This document shows positions 31,993-41,100 of a stretch of DNA of 64,000 nt, one piece after another. The notes beneath the pieces were generated by a model. It saw only the letters and a program-made list of their open reading frames with translations. It was not told where the DNA came from and ran no database searches. A program made the position numbers and the translations under genes. Source of the stretch: an uncultured Muribaculaceae bacterium (lineage in GTDB: Bacteria; Bacteroidota; Bacteroidia; Bacteroidales; Muribaculaceae); NCBI GenBank assembly GCA_910589425.1, contig CAJUSZ010000004.1:3882-67881 (forward strand), read 5' to 3'. The stretch's first letter is position 1; the number at the start of each line of letters is the position of its first letter.

Positions 31993-34131
31993 ATGACTGC
32001 CAGAAACAAGAAACGCAACAACAACAAGACACAGATCCTGCTCCGCTACACCATCATCTCGCTCGGACTGCTGCTGGTGTCGCTCGCCGTGATCATAAAG
32101 CTCTTCGAAGCCACCGTCGTCGACGCCGGGGCATGGAACGAGCGCGCGCGCAAGGAACTCTCCAAAGTGAGCAAGATAGCCCCCGAGCGGGGCAACATCC
32201 TCGCCAGCAACGGCAACATCCTTGCCTGCAATCTGAAGGTCTACGACATAATGCTCGATCTGCGCCACAACAAGATAGCCAAGCTACGCCAGATCCCCTG
32301 GCAATCAGTGGATTCCCTCGCCGACTCGCTCGACAGATATTTCCCCCGCCGCGCCGACCTCAACGCCCATCCCGACACTTTTGCCAAATACACCTGGCAC
32401 AAGAAGCTGCGCGAGGAGCTGGAGAAGGAACCCGGAAAAAGAAGGTCTAATCTCCGCATAGCGGCCAAACGCTCCCTCGACGATTTCGAGCAGGTGCGCA
32501 ATTTCCCTTTCCTGCGCGATTTCAAAGGCTCCGGATTCAGGATCCCTGTCTATAAAAACGCACGCGACATCAGGATCTACCCTTACGGAAAAATGGCCTA
32601 CAGATCGATCGGACGAGTCAACGAAAGCTTCGAGACAGGCGAATTCCACGGATATTCGGGGCTGGAGAAAGACCTCGACTCCCTGCTCTACGGCCAGCCC
32701 GGACTCACCAAGAAAGTGGCCCTGACAAGCGGCATCACCAACTGGACCGACAAGCCCCCGGTCAGAGGCTACGACATTGTCACCACTATCGACATCGACA
32801 TCCAGGACATGCTCGAGCAGGAGTTGCTTAAAGTCTGTCAGGAAGCACGCGCCGAATGGGGCACGGCCATCATCATGGAGGTGGAGACCGGAGAGATCAA
32901 GGCCATCAGCAACATCGAGCTTCTCTCCGACGGATCCTACGGCGAAGCGCTCAACCGCGCCGTGATAGCCTATGAGCCGGGGTCGGTCATGAAGCCCATA
33001 TCGCTGATGATCGCTTTCGAGGACGGGCTGGTCAAGACGGTCAACGACATGGTGGACTGCAGCCCCTTCCAGCGCACGTCCGATCCCCACGGAAGCGGCC
33101 CGAAAAACATGAAGCAGGTGATCGAGCAATCGTCCAACACCGGCATATCCCGCGTCATATTCAGAGGCTATGCCTCCGATCCGTCAAAATTCCACGACCG
33201 TCTCGCCTCGATCGGATTCTTCGAGCCGATGCGCTCCGGAATAGCCGACGAGGAGCGTCCCCGAGTAAGGAAACTCCTTCCGAAAGACTCCAGAGGCAAC
33301 AACATCACCATGACAGCCCGCCATCTCGACCTCGCACGCCAGGCCTACGGCTACAACACGATGATCCCGCCGATCTACACGATAGCATATTACAATGCGA
33401 TCGCCAACAAAGGGAAAATGGTGCGTCCCCATCTCGTCCGCTCCCTGCGCGACGAACACGGACGCGACTCAGTGGTCAAGGCCGGCTACATCCGGGAGCA
33501 TGTATGCTCCGAGGAAACGGCCGAAAAGGTGAAGCAATGCATCCGGGAAGTGGTGTGGGGATCACACGGCACAGCACGGCTCGTGCAGGACGACCGGGTG
33601 GAGATAGCCGGAAAGACCGGCACGGCCTATCCGGTGGAAGGAGGCGTCTACAATCACGCCAAGCGCCGGTATGCGTTCGCCGGATTCTTCCCCTACTCCG
33701 AACCGCGCTACACGTGCATGGCACTCGTGATGGGACCTTCGGGCACAAGCGCCAACCGCACTTCCGGCCAGATAGTCAAGAACATCGCGCTCAAGATGTA
33801 TAGCCGTGGAATGCTCGGCAACTCCTCCAACTACGCCCAGGAGCGCTCAGCCACCACTCCCCTGCTCGCCGCCTCCACCTCCTCGTCGGACTCCCGTCTG
33901 AGCAAAGCGATCGGGGCAAGCCGCGCACGCAAGATCTCCGCAGCCTCGGCCACGGAGCCTGGACTCGTGCCCGACGTCAGGGGATATGACGCGCCGTCGG
34001 CCATACGCATCCTGGAGAAAGCGGGACTCAACGTCCGCGTCAGAGGATCAGGCCGTGTAGCCTCCCAGTCGGCCGCCCCGGGATCACGCTTCCGGCGCGG
34101 CGACAAGATCACCCTCTCGCTCCGGATATGA
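31993..34131 (+). CDS. ftsI: Penicillin-binding protein FtsI with PASTA domain
   Basis: The protein has 712 residues. One N-terminal membrane helix (YTIISLGLLLVSLAVIIKLF) is followed by a dimerisation domain and the transpeptidase. Active-site motifs are S331-V-M-K334, S380-S-N382 and K541-T-G543. The last 55 residues are a single PASTA domain (LVPDVRGYDAPSAIRILEKA). It is the class B enzyme that crosslinks septal peptidoglycan with FtsW. The PASTA domain makes it SpoVD-like in architecture. It lies between ftsL and murE; a 164-base gap with a promoter follows. Confidence 0.96.
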   Translation: MTARNKKRNNNKTQILLRYTIISLGLLLVSLAVIIKLFEATVVDAGAWNERARKELSKVSKIAPERGNILASNGNILACNLKVYDIMLDLRHNKIAKLRQIPWQSVDSLADSLDRYFPRRADLNAHPDTFAKYTWHKKLREELEKEPGKRRSNLRIAAKRSLDDFEQVRNFPFLRDFKGSGFRIPVYKNARDIRIYPYGKMAYRSIGRVNESFETGEFHGYSGLEKDLDSLLYGQPGLTKKVALTSGITNWTDKPPVRGYDIVTTIDIDIQDMLEQELLKVCQEARAEWGTAIIMEVETGEIKAISNIELLSDGSYGEALNRAVIAYEPGSVMKPISLMIAFEDGLVKTVNDMVDCSPFQRTSDPHGSGPKNMKQVIEQSSNTGISRVIFRGYASDPSKFHDRLASIGFFEPMRSGIADEERPRVRKLLPKDSRGNNITMTARHLDLARQAYGYNTMIPPIYTIAYYNAIANKGKMVRPHLVRSLRDEHGRDSVVKAGYIREHVCSEETAEKVKQCIREVVWGSHGTARLVQDDRVEIAGKTGTAYPVEGGVYNHAKRRYAFAGFFPYSEPRYTCMALVMGPSGTSANRTSGQIVKNIALKMYSRGMLGNSSNYAQERSATTPLLAASTSSSDSRLSKAIGASRARKISAASATEPGLVPDVRGYDAPSAIRILEKAGLNVRVRGSGRVASQSAAPGSRFRRGDKITLSLRI

Positions 34132-34185
34132 TTCAATAGGAGGATTGACACATTATTAAAGTTTCTAAAACCCTGGGACGCCGGG

Positions 34186-34216
34186 TTGCAGAAGTCGGCG
34201 AAAAAACTTAATTTTG
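34186..34216 (+). promoter_or_regulatory. Promoter of murE inside the division cluster
   Basis: TTG (34186-34188), 20 bases, then TAATTTTG (34209-34216). The murE start is 80 bases downstream. It divides the cluster into rsmH-ftsL-ftsI and murE onward. Confidence 0.6.
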
Positions 34217-34295
34217 TAAGTTTTTCCTCCCGCATCATCGCATCAGGAGACCAACAAAGCCATAAAGAAACACTATAACACTCAATAACAGATAG

Positions 34296-35753
34296 ATGGA
34301 GAAATTATCACGTCTTCTAACAGAGATAGAGCCGATTGAAGTGATCGGCGATACCGACAAGAACGTAGTCAGCCTCGAAAGCGATTCACGCAAGGCGGTA
34401 AAAGACGGAATGTTCGTCGCCGTCAGGGGGGTTACCACCGACGGACACAAATATATCCCCGTAGTGGCAAGCAATCATGTCGGCGCCATCGTCTGCGAAG
34501 AACTGCCGGCATCGCTCCAGAAAGGGGTTACATATATCCGCGTAGCCGACTCGGCCGTGGCCCTGGGCAGGCTTGCCTCGGCATGGCACGGACACCCCTC
34601 GGCAAAACTGCGCCTCGTCGGCGTAACCGGCACCAACGGAAAGACCACCACCGCCACTCTCCTCTACGAGATGGCCCGGCTCGAAGGCTACAAGGCCGGA
34701 CTGATCTCCACGGTGTGCAACTATATCGAAGGGCGTGCGATCCCGACCACACACACCACACCGGATCCGCTCACGCTCAACGCATTGCTCGCAGAGATGG
34801 TGGAGACCGGTTGCGACTACGCATTCATGGAAGTCAGCTCCCACGCCGCCGAGCAGCACCGCATCGCCGGACTGACATTCGCCGGAGGTGTATTCTCCAA
34901 CCTCACCCGCGACCATCTCGACTACCACCACACCGTAGACAATTACATGCGCGCCAAGAAGAAATTTTTCGACATGCTTCCGGCCGACGCGTTCGCACTG
35001 ATCAACGCCGACGACAAATCTGGCCGGTTCATGGTGCAGAACACCAAGGCTCGCATCTTCACATATTCGCTGCGCAACGACGCCGATTTCCGCGGAAAGA
35101 TCATCGAGACACGGCTCGACGGAACGCTGCTCCAGCTCAACGGACGCGACGTCGAGGTGCAGTTCACCGGACGCTTCAACGCCTACAACCTGACGGCCGT
35201 CTACGGTGCCGCCGTGCTGACAGGCTTTGATCCGGAGGAGGTGCTGGTCAACATGAGCCGCCTTGTCCCCGTGGCCGGACGGTTCCAGACATTCCGCTCC
35301 CCGAAAGGGATCACCGCCATCGTGGACTATGCCCACACCCCCGACGCGCTTGTCAACGTACTCGACACGATCCGCGAGATCGTCGGCGCCGGAGGGATGA
35401 TCACCACAGTGGTCGGCGCCGGAGGAGACCGCGACCACGGCAAGCGCCCGCTGATGGCACAGGAAGCGGCGTGCCGCAGCGACAGGCTCGTGCTGACAGC
35501 CGACAATCCGCGCACCGAAGCTCCCGAGGCCATAATCGCCGACATGAAAGCCGGACTGAGCGACAGCGAGATCCGCCGCACACTCGTCGTGGCCGACAGA
35601 CACGAGGCCATCCGGACCGCCATCCTGACTGCCCGCGAGGGAGAAGTCGTCCTCGTGGCAGGCAAAGGCCACGAGACGTATCAGGAGATCAACGGCATAC
35701 GCCATCATTTCGATGACAGGGAGGAAGTAATGGCCGCCCTCGGATCGCTCTGA
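34296..35753 (+). CDS. murE: UDP-N-acetylmuramoyl-tripeptide synthetase MurE
   Basis: The protein has 485 residues. The ATP-binding loop TGTNGKTT is at residues 111-118. The substrate-selecting motif DNPR (403-406, in TADNPRTEAPEAI) is the one associated with meso-diaminopimelate rather than lysine. It adds the third residue of the stem peptide to UDP-MurNAc-L-Ala-D-Glu in the cytoplasm. It has its own promoter, and mraY follows after 33 bases. The usual neighbour murF is missing. Confidence 0.97.
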   Translation: MEKLSRLLTEIEPIEVIGDTDKNVVSLESDSRKAVKDGMFVAVRGVTTDGHKYIPVVASNHVGAIVCEELPASLQKGVTYIRVADSAVALGRLASAWHGHPSAKLRLVGVTGTNGKTTTATLLYEMARLEGYKAGLISTVCNYIEGRAIPTTHTTPDPLTLNALLAEMVETGCDYAFMEVSSHAAEQHRIAGLTFAGGVFSNLTRDHLDYHHTVDNYMRAKKKFFDMLPADAFALINADDKSGRFMVQNTKARIFTYSLRNDADFRGKIIETRLDGTLLQLNGRDVEVQFTGRFNAYNLTAVYGAAVLTGFDPEEVLVNMSRLVPVAGRFQTFRSPKGITAIVDYAHTPDALVNVLDTIREIVGAGGMITTVVGAGGDRDHGKRPLMAQEAACRSDRLVLTADNPRTEAPEAIIADMKAGLSDSEIRRTLVVADRHEAIRTAILTAREGEVVLVAGKGHETYQEINGIRHHFDDREEVMAALGSL

Positions 35754-35786
35754 CCACCATAGAGTTACTTATTAACAAAATCTCTT

Positions 35787-37052
35787 ATGCTATACGCTCT
35801 TTTCCGCCATTTTTCCGAAAGCGACTTCCCCGGACGCCATCTGATGGACTACATCACTTTCCGCTCCGGCATCTCGCTCGCGCTGGCCATGCTCTTCGCC
35901 CTCGTGTTCGGACGGATGATCATCGACCGTCTGCAACGCCGCCAGATCGGGGAGACCGTCCGCAATCTCGGTCTCGAAGGACAGATGAAGAAAACCGGGA
36001 CGCCGACTATGGGAGGAATAATCATAATCCTCTCCATCCTCATCCCCTGTCTGCTGATGGGAAACCTCTCCAACGTCTACATGATCCTCATGCTCGTGGC
36101 CACGATATGGATGGGATCGATCGGATTCCTCGACGACTACCGCAAGCTCAAATACCACAACAAGGAGGGACTCAAAGGGAAATACAAGATCACCGGCCAG
36201 GTGGGGCTCGGACTGATCGTGGGCATCACCATGTGGCTGTCGCCCGACGTCGTGATGCGACAGAACATGGAGATCGTCAACCAAAGCAGCCAGGAGGTGG
36301 AGATCGTCCACCAGCCTACCGAGCAGAAGACCCCGCAGACCACCATCCCTTTCGTCAAGAACCATAATTTCAACTACGAATGGCTCACATCCTGGGTCGG
36401 CGACAAGCACACGCAGGAGACACTCGGCTGGATCGTGTTCGTCTTCGTGGTCATCTTCGTGGTTACGGCCGTCAGCAACGGAGCCAATCTCACCGACGGA
36501 CTCGACGGACTCTGCGCCGGGACCTCGGCCATAATCGGGGTGGCCCTCGCCATCATGGCCTATCTCGGCGGCAACGTGATCTATTCGGGCTATCTGAACA
36601 TCATGTATATCCCCGGATCGGAGGAGCTGGTGGTCTTCGCCGGAGCCTTCATCGGCGCCCTGATAGGCTTCCTATGGTACAACGCTTTTCCGGCCCAGGT
36701 ATTCATGGGCGACACCGGATCGCTCACAATCGGAGGCATCCTGGCCGTATTCGCCATCCTTATCCGCAAGGAGCTGCTGATCCCCCTGCTGTGTCTGATA
36801 TTCTTCATCGAGGACATATCGGTGATGCTCCAGGTGGGATGGTTCAAATACACCAAACGACGCTCTGGCACCGGACAGCGCATCTTCAAGATGACACCGA
36901 TCCACCATCATTTCCAGAAGGCGGGCGAAGGTGCCGACTGCCTGATCCGTTTCCCTCGCAATCCGATCCCGGAATCAAAGATCGTGGTCCGTTTCTGGAT
37001 CGTGGGCATACTGCTCGCAGCACTCACATTCGTTACTTTAAAAATCAGATAA
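35787..37052 (+). CDS. mraY: Phospho-N-acetylmuramoyl-pentapeptide transferase MraY
   Basis: The protein has 421 residues, about 60 longer than the E. coli enzyme. Family motifs are TPTMGG (72-77), the catalytic aspartates in GFLDDYRK (114-121), NLTDGLDGL (234-242) and PIHHHFQKAGE near the end. The extra length is a hydrophilic segment at about residues 152-212 (QSSQEVEIVHQPTEQ), between two membrane helices and so probably periplasmic. It transfers phospho-MurNAc-pentapeptide to undecaprenyl phosphate, making lipid I. The insertion is probably a Bacteroidetes trait (recalled, not searched). Confidence 0.97.
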   Translation: MLYALFRHFSESDFPGRHLMDYITFRSGISLALAMLFALVFGRMIIDRLQRRQIGETVRNLGLEGQMKKTGTPTMGGIIIILSILIPCLLMGNLSNVYMILMLVATIWMGSIGFLDDYRKLKYHNKEGLKGKYKITGQVGLGLIVGITMWLSPDVVMRQNMEIVNQSSQEVEIVHQPTEQKTPQTTIPFVKNHNFNYEWLTSWVGDKHTQETLGWIVFVFVVIFVVTAVSNGANLTDGLDGLCAGTSAIIGVALAIMAYLGGNVIYSGYLNIMYIPGSEELVVFAGAFIGALIGFLWYNAFPAQVFMGDTGSLTIGGILAVFAILIRKELLIPLLCLIFFIEDISVMLQVGWFKYTKRRSGTGQRIFKMTPIHHHFQKAGEGADCLIRFPRNPIPESKIVVRFWIVGILLAALTFVTLKIR

Positions 37053-37071
37053 CAGGCTTTTACCCGTATAT

Positions 37072-38409
37072 ATGAAGAAACTTATCGTACTCGGAGGGGG
37101 AGAGAGCGGCGTCGGAGCCGCCATCCTCGGCAAAGTGAAAGGCTTCGACGTCTTCCTCAGCGACGCCGGCGCTCTCAAAGAGAGCTACCGCAGCCAACTC
37201 GTCAGCCACGCGATTGATTTTGAGGAGGGAGGCCACACCCCTGCCCGCCTGCTCGACGCCGACCTCGTGGTCAAAAGCCCCGGCATCCCCTCCACAGCCC
37301 CGCTCGTCAGGCAGTTCATGGAGAAAAATGTCCCGGTCATCTCGGAGATAGAGTTCGCCGGACGATATACGGATGCGAAAATGGTCTGCATCACAGGGTC
37401 GAACGGAAAAACCACAACCACCCTGCTGACATACCACATCCTCAGGCAAGCCGGACTCAACGTAGGCCTGGCCGGGAATGTGGGCAAGAGCCTGGCTCTC
37501 CAGGTGGCCTTCGAACACCACGACGTCTACGTGATCGAACTGTCGAGCTTCCAGCTCGACAACATGTATGACTTCAAGGCCGACATCGCCGTCATCATGA
37601 ACATAACCCCCGATCATCTCGACCGCTACGACCATAAGATGGAGAACTATGTCGCCGCCAAATTCAGAATCCTCCAGAACCAGACCAAGGATGACTTCTT
37701 CATCTACTGGCAGGGGGATCCGATCGTGCGCCGCCAGATCGAGCAGATCCAGACCGAAGCCGTCAGGATGCCGTTCAACGAGACGGAGCTTCCCGACAGC
37801 GCGGCCTACGTGGACGACGGGATAGTCCGCTTCCGGACCCCGCAGGAGGTCTGGGAGATACCCCGCGACAACCTCGCCCTCCCCGGACTGCACAACCTCT
37901 ACAACTCTATGGCGGCCGGCCTCTCGGCCACCCTGCTCAATGTCCGCAAGGAATGCATACGCCGGTCGCTCGAAGACTTCGAGGCCGTGGAACACCGTCT
38001 CGAATACGCCGGCACCGTCGACGGAGTGCGCTATATCAACGACTCGAAAGCCACCAACGTCAACTCCACATGGTATGCGCTCGAGAGCATGACCACCCCC
38101 ACGGTCCTCATCCTCGGCGGCAAAGACAAAGGCAACGACTATTCGGAGATCCAGGATCTGGTCAGTTCCAAAGTCAAGGCGATCGTCTGCATGGGAGCCG
38201 ACAATTCCAAACCGCTCGGCTTCTTCGGCGGCAAAGTGGCCGAGATCCGCGACACCCACTCCATGGCGGAGGCCGTGGCAGCCGCAAGAGAACTCGCCTC
38301 GCCGGGAGAGACAGTGCTGCTCTCGCCCTGCTGCGCGAGCTTCGACCTTTTCAAAAGCTACGAGGACCGCGGACGCCAGTTCAAGGATGCCGTCAAAGCC
38401 CTCGGATAA
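37072..38409 (+). CDS. murD: UDP-N-acetylmuramoylalanine-D-glutamate ligase MurD
   Basis: The protein has 445 residues. The N-terminal Rossmann-like domain starts KKLIVLGGGESGVGAAILG. The ATP-binding loop is TGSNGKTTTT (108-117). Conserved MurD blocks YVIELSSFQLD, NITPDHLDRY, NDSKATN and LLSPCCASFDLFKSYEDRG are all present. It adds D-glutamate to UDP-MurNAc-L-Ala. It lies 19 bases after mraY and 20 before ftsW. Confidence 0.98.
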   Translation: MKKLIVLGGGESGVGAAILGKVKGFDVFLSDAGALKESYRSQLVSHAIDFEEGGHTPARLLDADLVVKSPGIPSTAPLVRQFMEKNVPVISEIEFAGRYTDAKMVCITGSNGKTTTTLLTYHILRQAGLNVGLAGNVGKSLALQVAFEHHDVYVIELSSFQLDNMYDFKADIAVIMNITPDHLDRYDHKMENYVAAKFRILQNQTKDDFFIYWQGDPIVRRQIEQIQTEAVRMPFNETELPDSAAYVDDGIVRFRTPQEVWEIPRDNLALPGLHNLYNSMAAGLSATLLNVRKECIRRSLEDFEAVEHRLEYAGTVDGVRYINDSKATNVNSTWYALESMTTPTVLILGGKDKGNDYSEIQDLVSSKVKAIVCMGADNSKPLGFFGGKVAEIRDTHSMAEAVAAARELASPGETVLLSPCCASFDLFKSYEDRGRQFKDAVKALG

Positions 38410-38429
38410 ACCTTAAAGACACAAACTGA

Positions 38430-39830
38430 ATGCCATCGATAAATCCCGCTACAGCCGACGCTGACGGACGTGTCGTGATCCGCGAGACAATAGACGGATC
38501 ACCCGCCGGACAGGAGGAGAGATCCGCCGGCCGGACTCCCCGGTCGGCACCGCGCCCGATCAAAGCCACGCCGCGACGGGCCGACCCCTATATCTGGGGG
38601 ATATATCTGTTTCTGCTGCTGATCTCGGTAGTGGAGCTTTTCAGCGCATCCTCCACCGAAGTGAAGGCGGCCAACGTCTACGCTCCCCTGATACGCCATT
38701 GCATCTTCCTCGGACTCGGATTCCTGATCGTGATCGGATGCCAGAAGGTGCATTATTCCATCTTCCGGAAACTGGCGTGGCCGCTCGCCCTGCTCTCGCT
38801 CGGTCTGCTGCTGGTCTCCACCCTCGCAGGAGTCGAGATCAACGGCGCCCAGCGGGCCATCCAGCTCGGACCGATCACTATCCAGCCGCCCGAGATCGTC
38901 AAGCTGACTGTGGTGCTGCTGCTTGCCGGCGTTCTCGCCCGCAACCAGATTCCGGGCGGGGTCAGCAAGAAAGGGATAGTCCTCTCGGGGATAATAGTGA
39001 TGGTGTTCAGCATATTCGTGCTTCCCAACGGCCTGACCAACCTCATCATCCTCGTCGGATCGTGCCTGATCATGTTCGTCGTCGGCGGGATCAAGCTCTC
39101 CCAGATCGGGCTGATGCTCGTGATCTATGTGCTTTGCGGAGGAATGGCCTACATGGTTCGCTCGGCAAGCACGGCCGACAAGGAATTCGACGCCGTAGGC
39201 AGAACCGCAACCGAGATGGAGGCCGGCGCGAAAACTTCCGGCGTAACCGACCTGGGGCGCACCGGAACCCAGAAAAACCGTATAATGCGCCATCTCAAGG
39301 GTGTAACCCCGTCCGACACGATCGACGACCTCAACCGTCAGGTCATACTGTCGAAATTCGCCATGGCCCACGGCGGAGTGCAGGGGCGCGGACCGGGCAA
39401 TTCCCGCGAGAGCGCACGTCTTCCGCTGGCTTTCTCCGACTATATCTATTCGATTGTGGTCGAGGACACCGGCATGATCGGAGGCGTCTGTCTGCTCGTG
39501 ATCTATCTCTGCCTTATCGCCAGGGCGGGGATCGTGGCCTCCAACTGCACCAGGGCCTTTCCGGCGCTGCTGATCATGGGGTGCGCGTGCCTGATAGTGC
39601 TTCAGGCTCTGATCCACATGGCGATAGTTACCGGACTGGCGCCGGTCAGCGGACAGCCACTGCCGTTCATCTCCAAAGGAGGGACGTCGGTGCTGGTGAT
39701 GTCGGCCGCCATAGGGATGATGCTCTCGGTGAGCAGATACGGCACCACCAAAGGTAACCGCCGCGAGCAACGCGCCGAGATGAGCCAGCTTCCCGAAGAC
39801 CTTCAGGCCTCCAATCCGATGCAGATGTAG
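38430..39830 (+). CDS. ftsW: Septal peptidoglycan glycosyltransferase FtsW
   Basis: The protein has 466 residues. A polar, Arg/Pro-rich cytoplasmic arm of about 50 residues precedes the first helix. About ten membrane helices follow in the SEDS pattern. The catalytic region is LPLAFSDYIYSIVVEDTGMI and the late loop contains GQPLPFISKGGTSVL. Between helices there is an extra polar segment (DKEFDAVGRTATEMEAGAKT) that makes the protein longer than many FtsW. It polymerises lipid II at the septum with FtsI. Confidence 0.95.
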   Translation: MPSINPATADADGRVVIRETIDGSPAGQEERSAGRTPRSAPRPIKATPRRADPYIWGIYLFLLLISVVELFSASSTEVKAANVYAPLIRHCIFLGLGFLIVIGCQKVHYSIFRKLAWPLALLSLGLLLVSTLAGVEINGAQRAIQLGPITIQPPEIVKLTVVLLLAGVLARNQIPGGVSKKGIVLSGIIVMVFSIFVLPNGLTNLIILVGSCLIMFVVGGIKLSQIGLMLVIYVLCGGMAYMVRSASTADKEFDAVGRTATEMEAGAKTSGVTDLGRTGTQKNRIMRHLKGVTPSDTIDDLNRQVILSKFAMAHGGVQGRGPGNSRESARLPLAFSDYIYSIVVEDTGMIGGVCLLVIYLCLIARAGIVASNCTRAFPALLIMGCACLIVLQALIHMAIVTGLAPVSGQPLPFISKGGTSVLVMSAAIGMMLSVSRYGTTKGNRREQRAEMSQLPEDLQASNPMQM

Positions 39831-39884
39831 GACGGGCCTGGGAAAATTCCAGGGCGCGGTCCGGTAAGGAGCCTCGCCCGCAAC

Positions 39885-41039
39885 ATGATTTTTGAAATGA
39901 AAGAAAACAGACTCAGAGTTCTCATAAGCGGCGGAGGAACCGGCGGACATATCTTCCCGGCTCTCTCGATCGCCAACGAACTGCGGCGCAGGTGCGACGC
40001 GGAGATCCTCTTCGTCGGGGCGGAAGACCGCATGGAAATGGAGAAAGTCCCCGCCGCCGGCTATCCTATCAAGGGGCTACCCGTGGCCGGATTCGACAGG
40101 AAGCATCTTCTCAGAAACGTATCCGTGCTGATAAAACTGTGGCGCAGCATCTCCAGAGCGCGCCGCATTGTGAAAGATTTCAGACCCGACATAGCGATCG
40201 GCGTTGGCGGCTACGCATCCGGTCCCACACTCAAGGCCGCCCAGCGCGCCGGAATCCCCACCCTGATCCAGGAACAGAATTCATACGCCGGCGTAACCAA
40301 CAAGCTTCTCGCCAAGAAGGCCGACCGTATCTGCGTGGCATACGAGGGGATGGAACGTTTCTTCCCCGGCTACAAGATAGTGATGACGGGCAATCCCGTG
40401 CGCGCCGCCCTGCTTGAGGAGAAATCCAAAGAGGAGGCCCGCTCAGGATTCGGGCTTGATCCGGGACGCCCGACGCTGCTCGTCGTAGGCGGCAGCCTCG
40501 GAGCGCGCACCCTCAACGAGGCCATGGAAGCCTCGCTCGACAAATTCACCGCGGCGGGAGTCCAGGTGATATGGCAGACTGGAAAGAATTTCGGCGACAG
40601 GGCAGAGAAAGCCGCAGCCGGAAAGAAAGGGATAGCGGTCATGAAATTCATCACCGACATGGCGGCGGCCTACGCTGCGGCCGACATCGTGGTGTCGCGT
40701 GCCGGAGCCGGTTCGATAAGCGAACTCGAGCTGCTCGGCAAGCCATGCATCCTCGTCCCCTCCCCCAATGTGGCCGAGGACCACCAGACCAAGAACGCCC
40801 TCGCGCTCGCCGACGCAGGCGCGGCGATACTGATCAGCGACGCCGACGCCCGCGGGAAGCTCACCGACACCGCGCTTGCGGCCATAGCCTCCCCCGAAAG
40901 ACTCCGGGATATGGGCGACAGGATAAGCCGGCTGGCCATACAGGGCAGCGACCGCCTGATCGTGGACGAAGTGCTGAAGCTGACTAAGAGCTTGTTTAAT
41001 AATAAATGTGAAAATCCCGGCGGTGTATCTTTGAGATAA
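39885..41039 (+). CDS. murG: Lipid II synthase MurG
   Basis: The protein has 384 residues from the ATG at 39885; an internal Met at residue 5 is an alternative start. Glycine-rich loops SGGGTGGHIFPALSIA and GVGGYASGP are in the N domain. The donor-binding region SRAGAGSISELELLGKPCIL is in the C domain. It transfers GlcNAc from UDP-GlcNAc to lipid I at the inner face of the membrane. The last 17 residues (KSLFNNKCENPGGVSLR) are not MurG-like, and the DNA there contains a TATCTTTG box, so the end of the gene may have been extended or eroded. Confidence 0.96.
   Translation: MIFEMKENRLRVLISGGGTGGHIFPALSIANELRRRCDAEILFVGAEDRMEMEKVPAAGYPIKGLPVAGFDRKHLLRNVSVLIKLWRSISRARRIVKDFRPDIAIGVGGYASGPTLKAAQRAGIPTLIQEQNSYAGVTNKLLAKKADRICVAYEGMERFFPGYKIVMTGNPVRAALLEEKSKEEARSGFGLDPGRPTLLVVGGSLGARTLNEAMEASLDKFTAAGVQVIWQTGKNFGDRAEKAAAGKKGIAVMKFITDMAAAYAAADIVVSRAGAGSISELELLGKPCILVPSPNVAEDHQTKNALALADAGAAILISDADARGKLTDTALAAIASPERLRDMGDRISRLAIQGSDRLIVDEVLKLTKSLFNNKCENPGGVSLR
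41026..41033 (+). promoter_or_regulatory. -7-like element for murC at the end of murG
   Basis: TATCTTTG matches TAnnTTTG exactly and lies 68 bases before murC. No clear -33 element is at the expected spacing, so this is tentative. Confidence 0.35.
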
Positions 41040-41100
41040 ATTTCTCGTTATGAGGAAGGAGTGATGCGGGCTTCACAAGCTCTAAATAACCGTAAAAGCA

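Noticed and set aside
34386..35708. A 440-codon frame antisense to murE.
   Set aside because: murE has all catalytic motifs; the opposite frame has none and matches its codon shadow.
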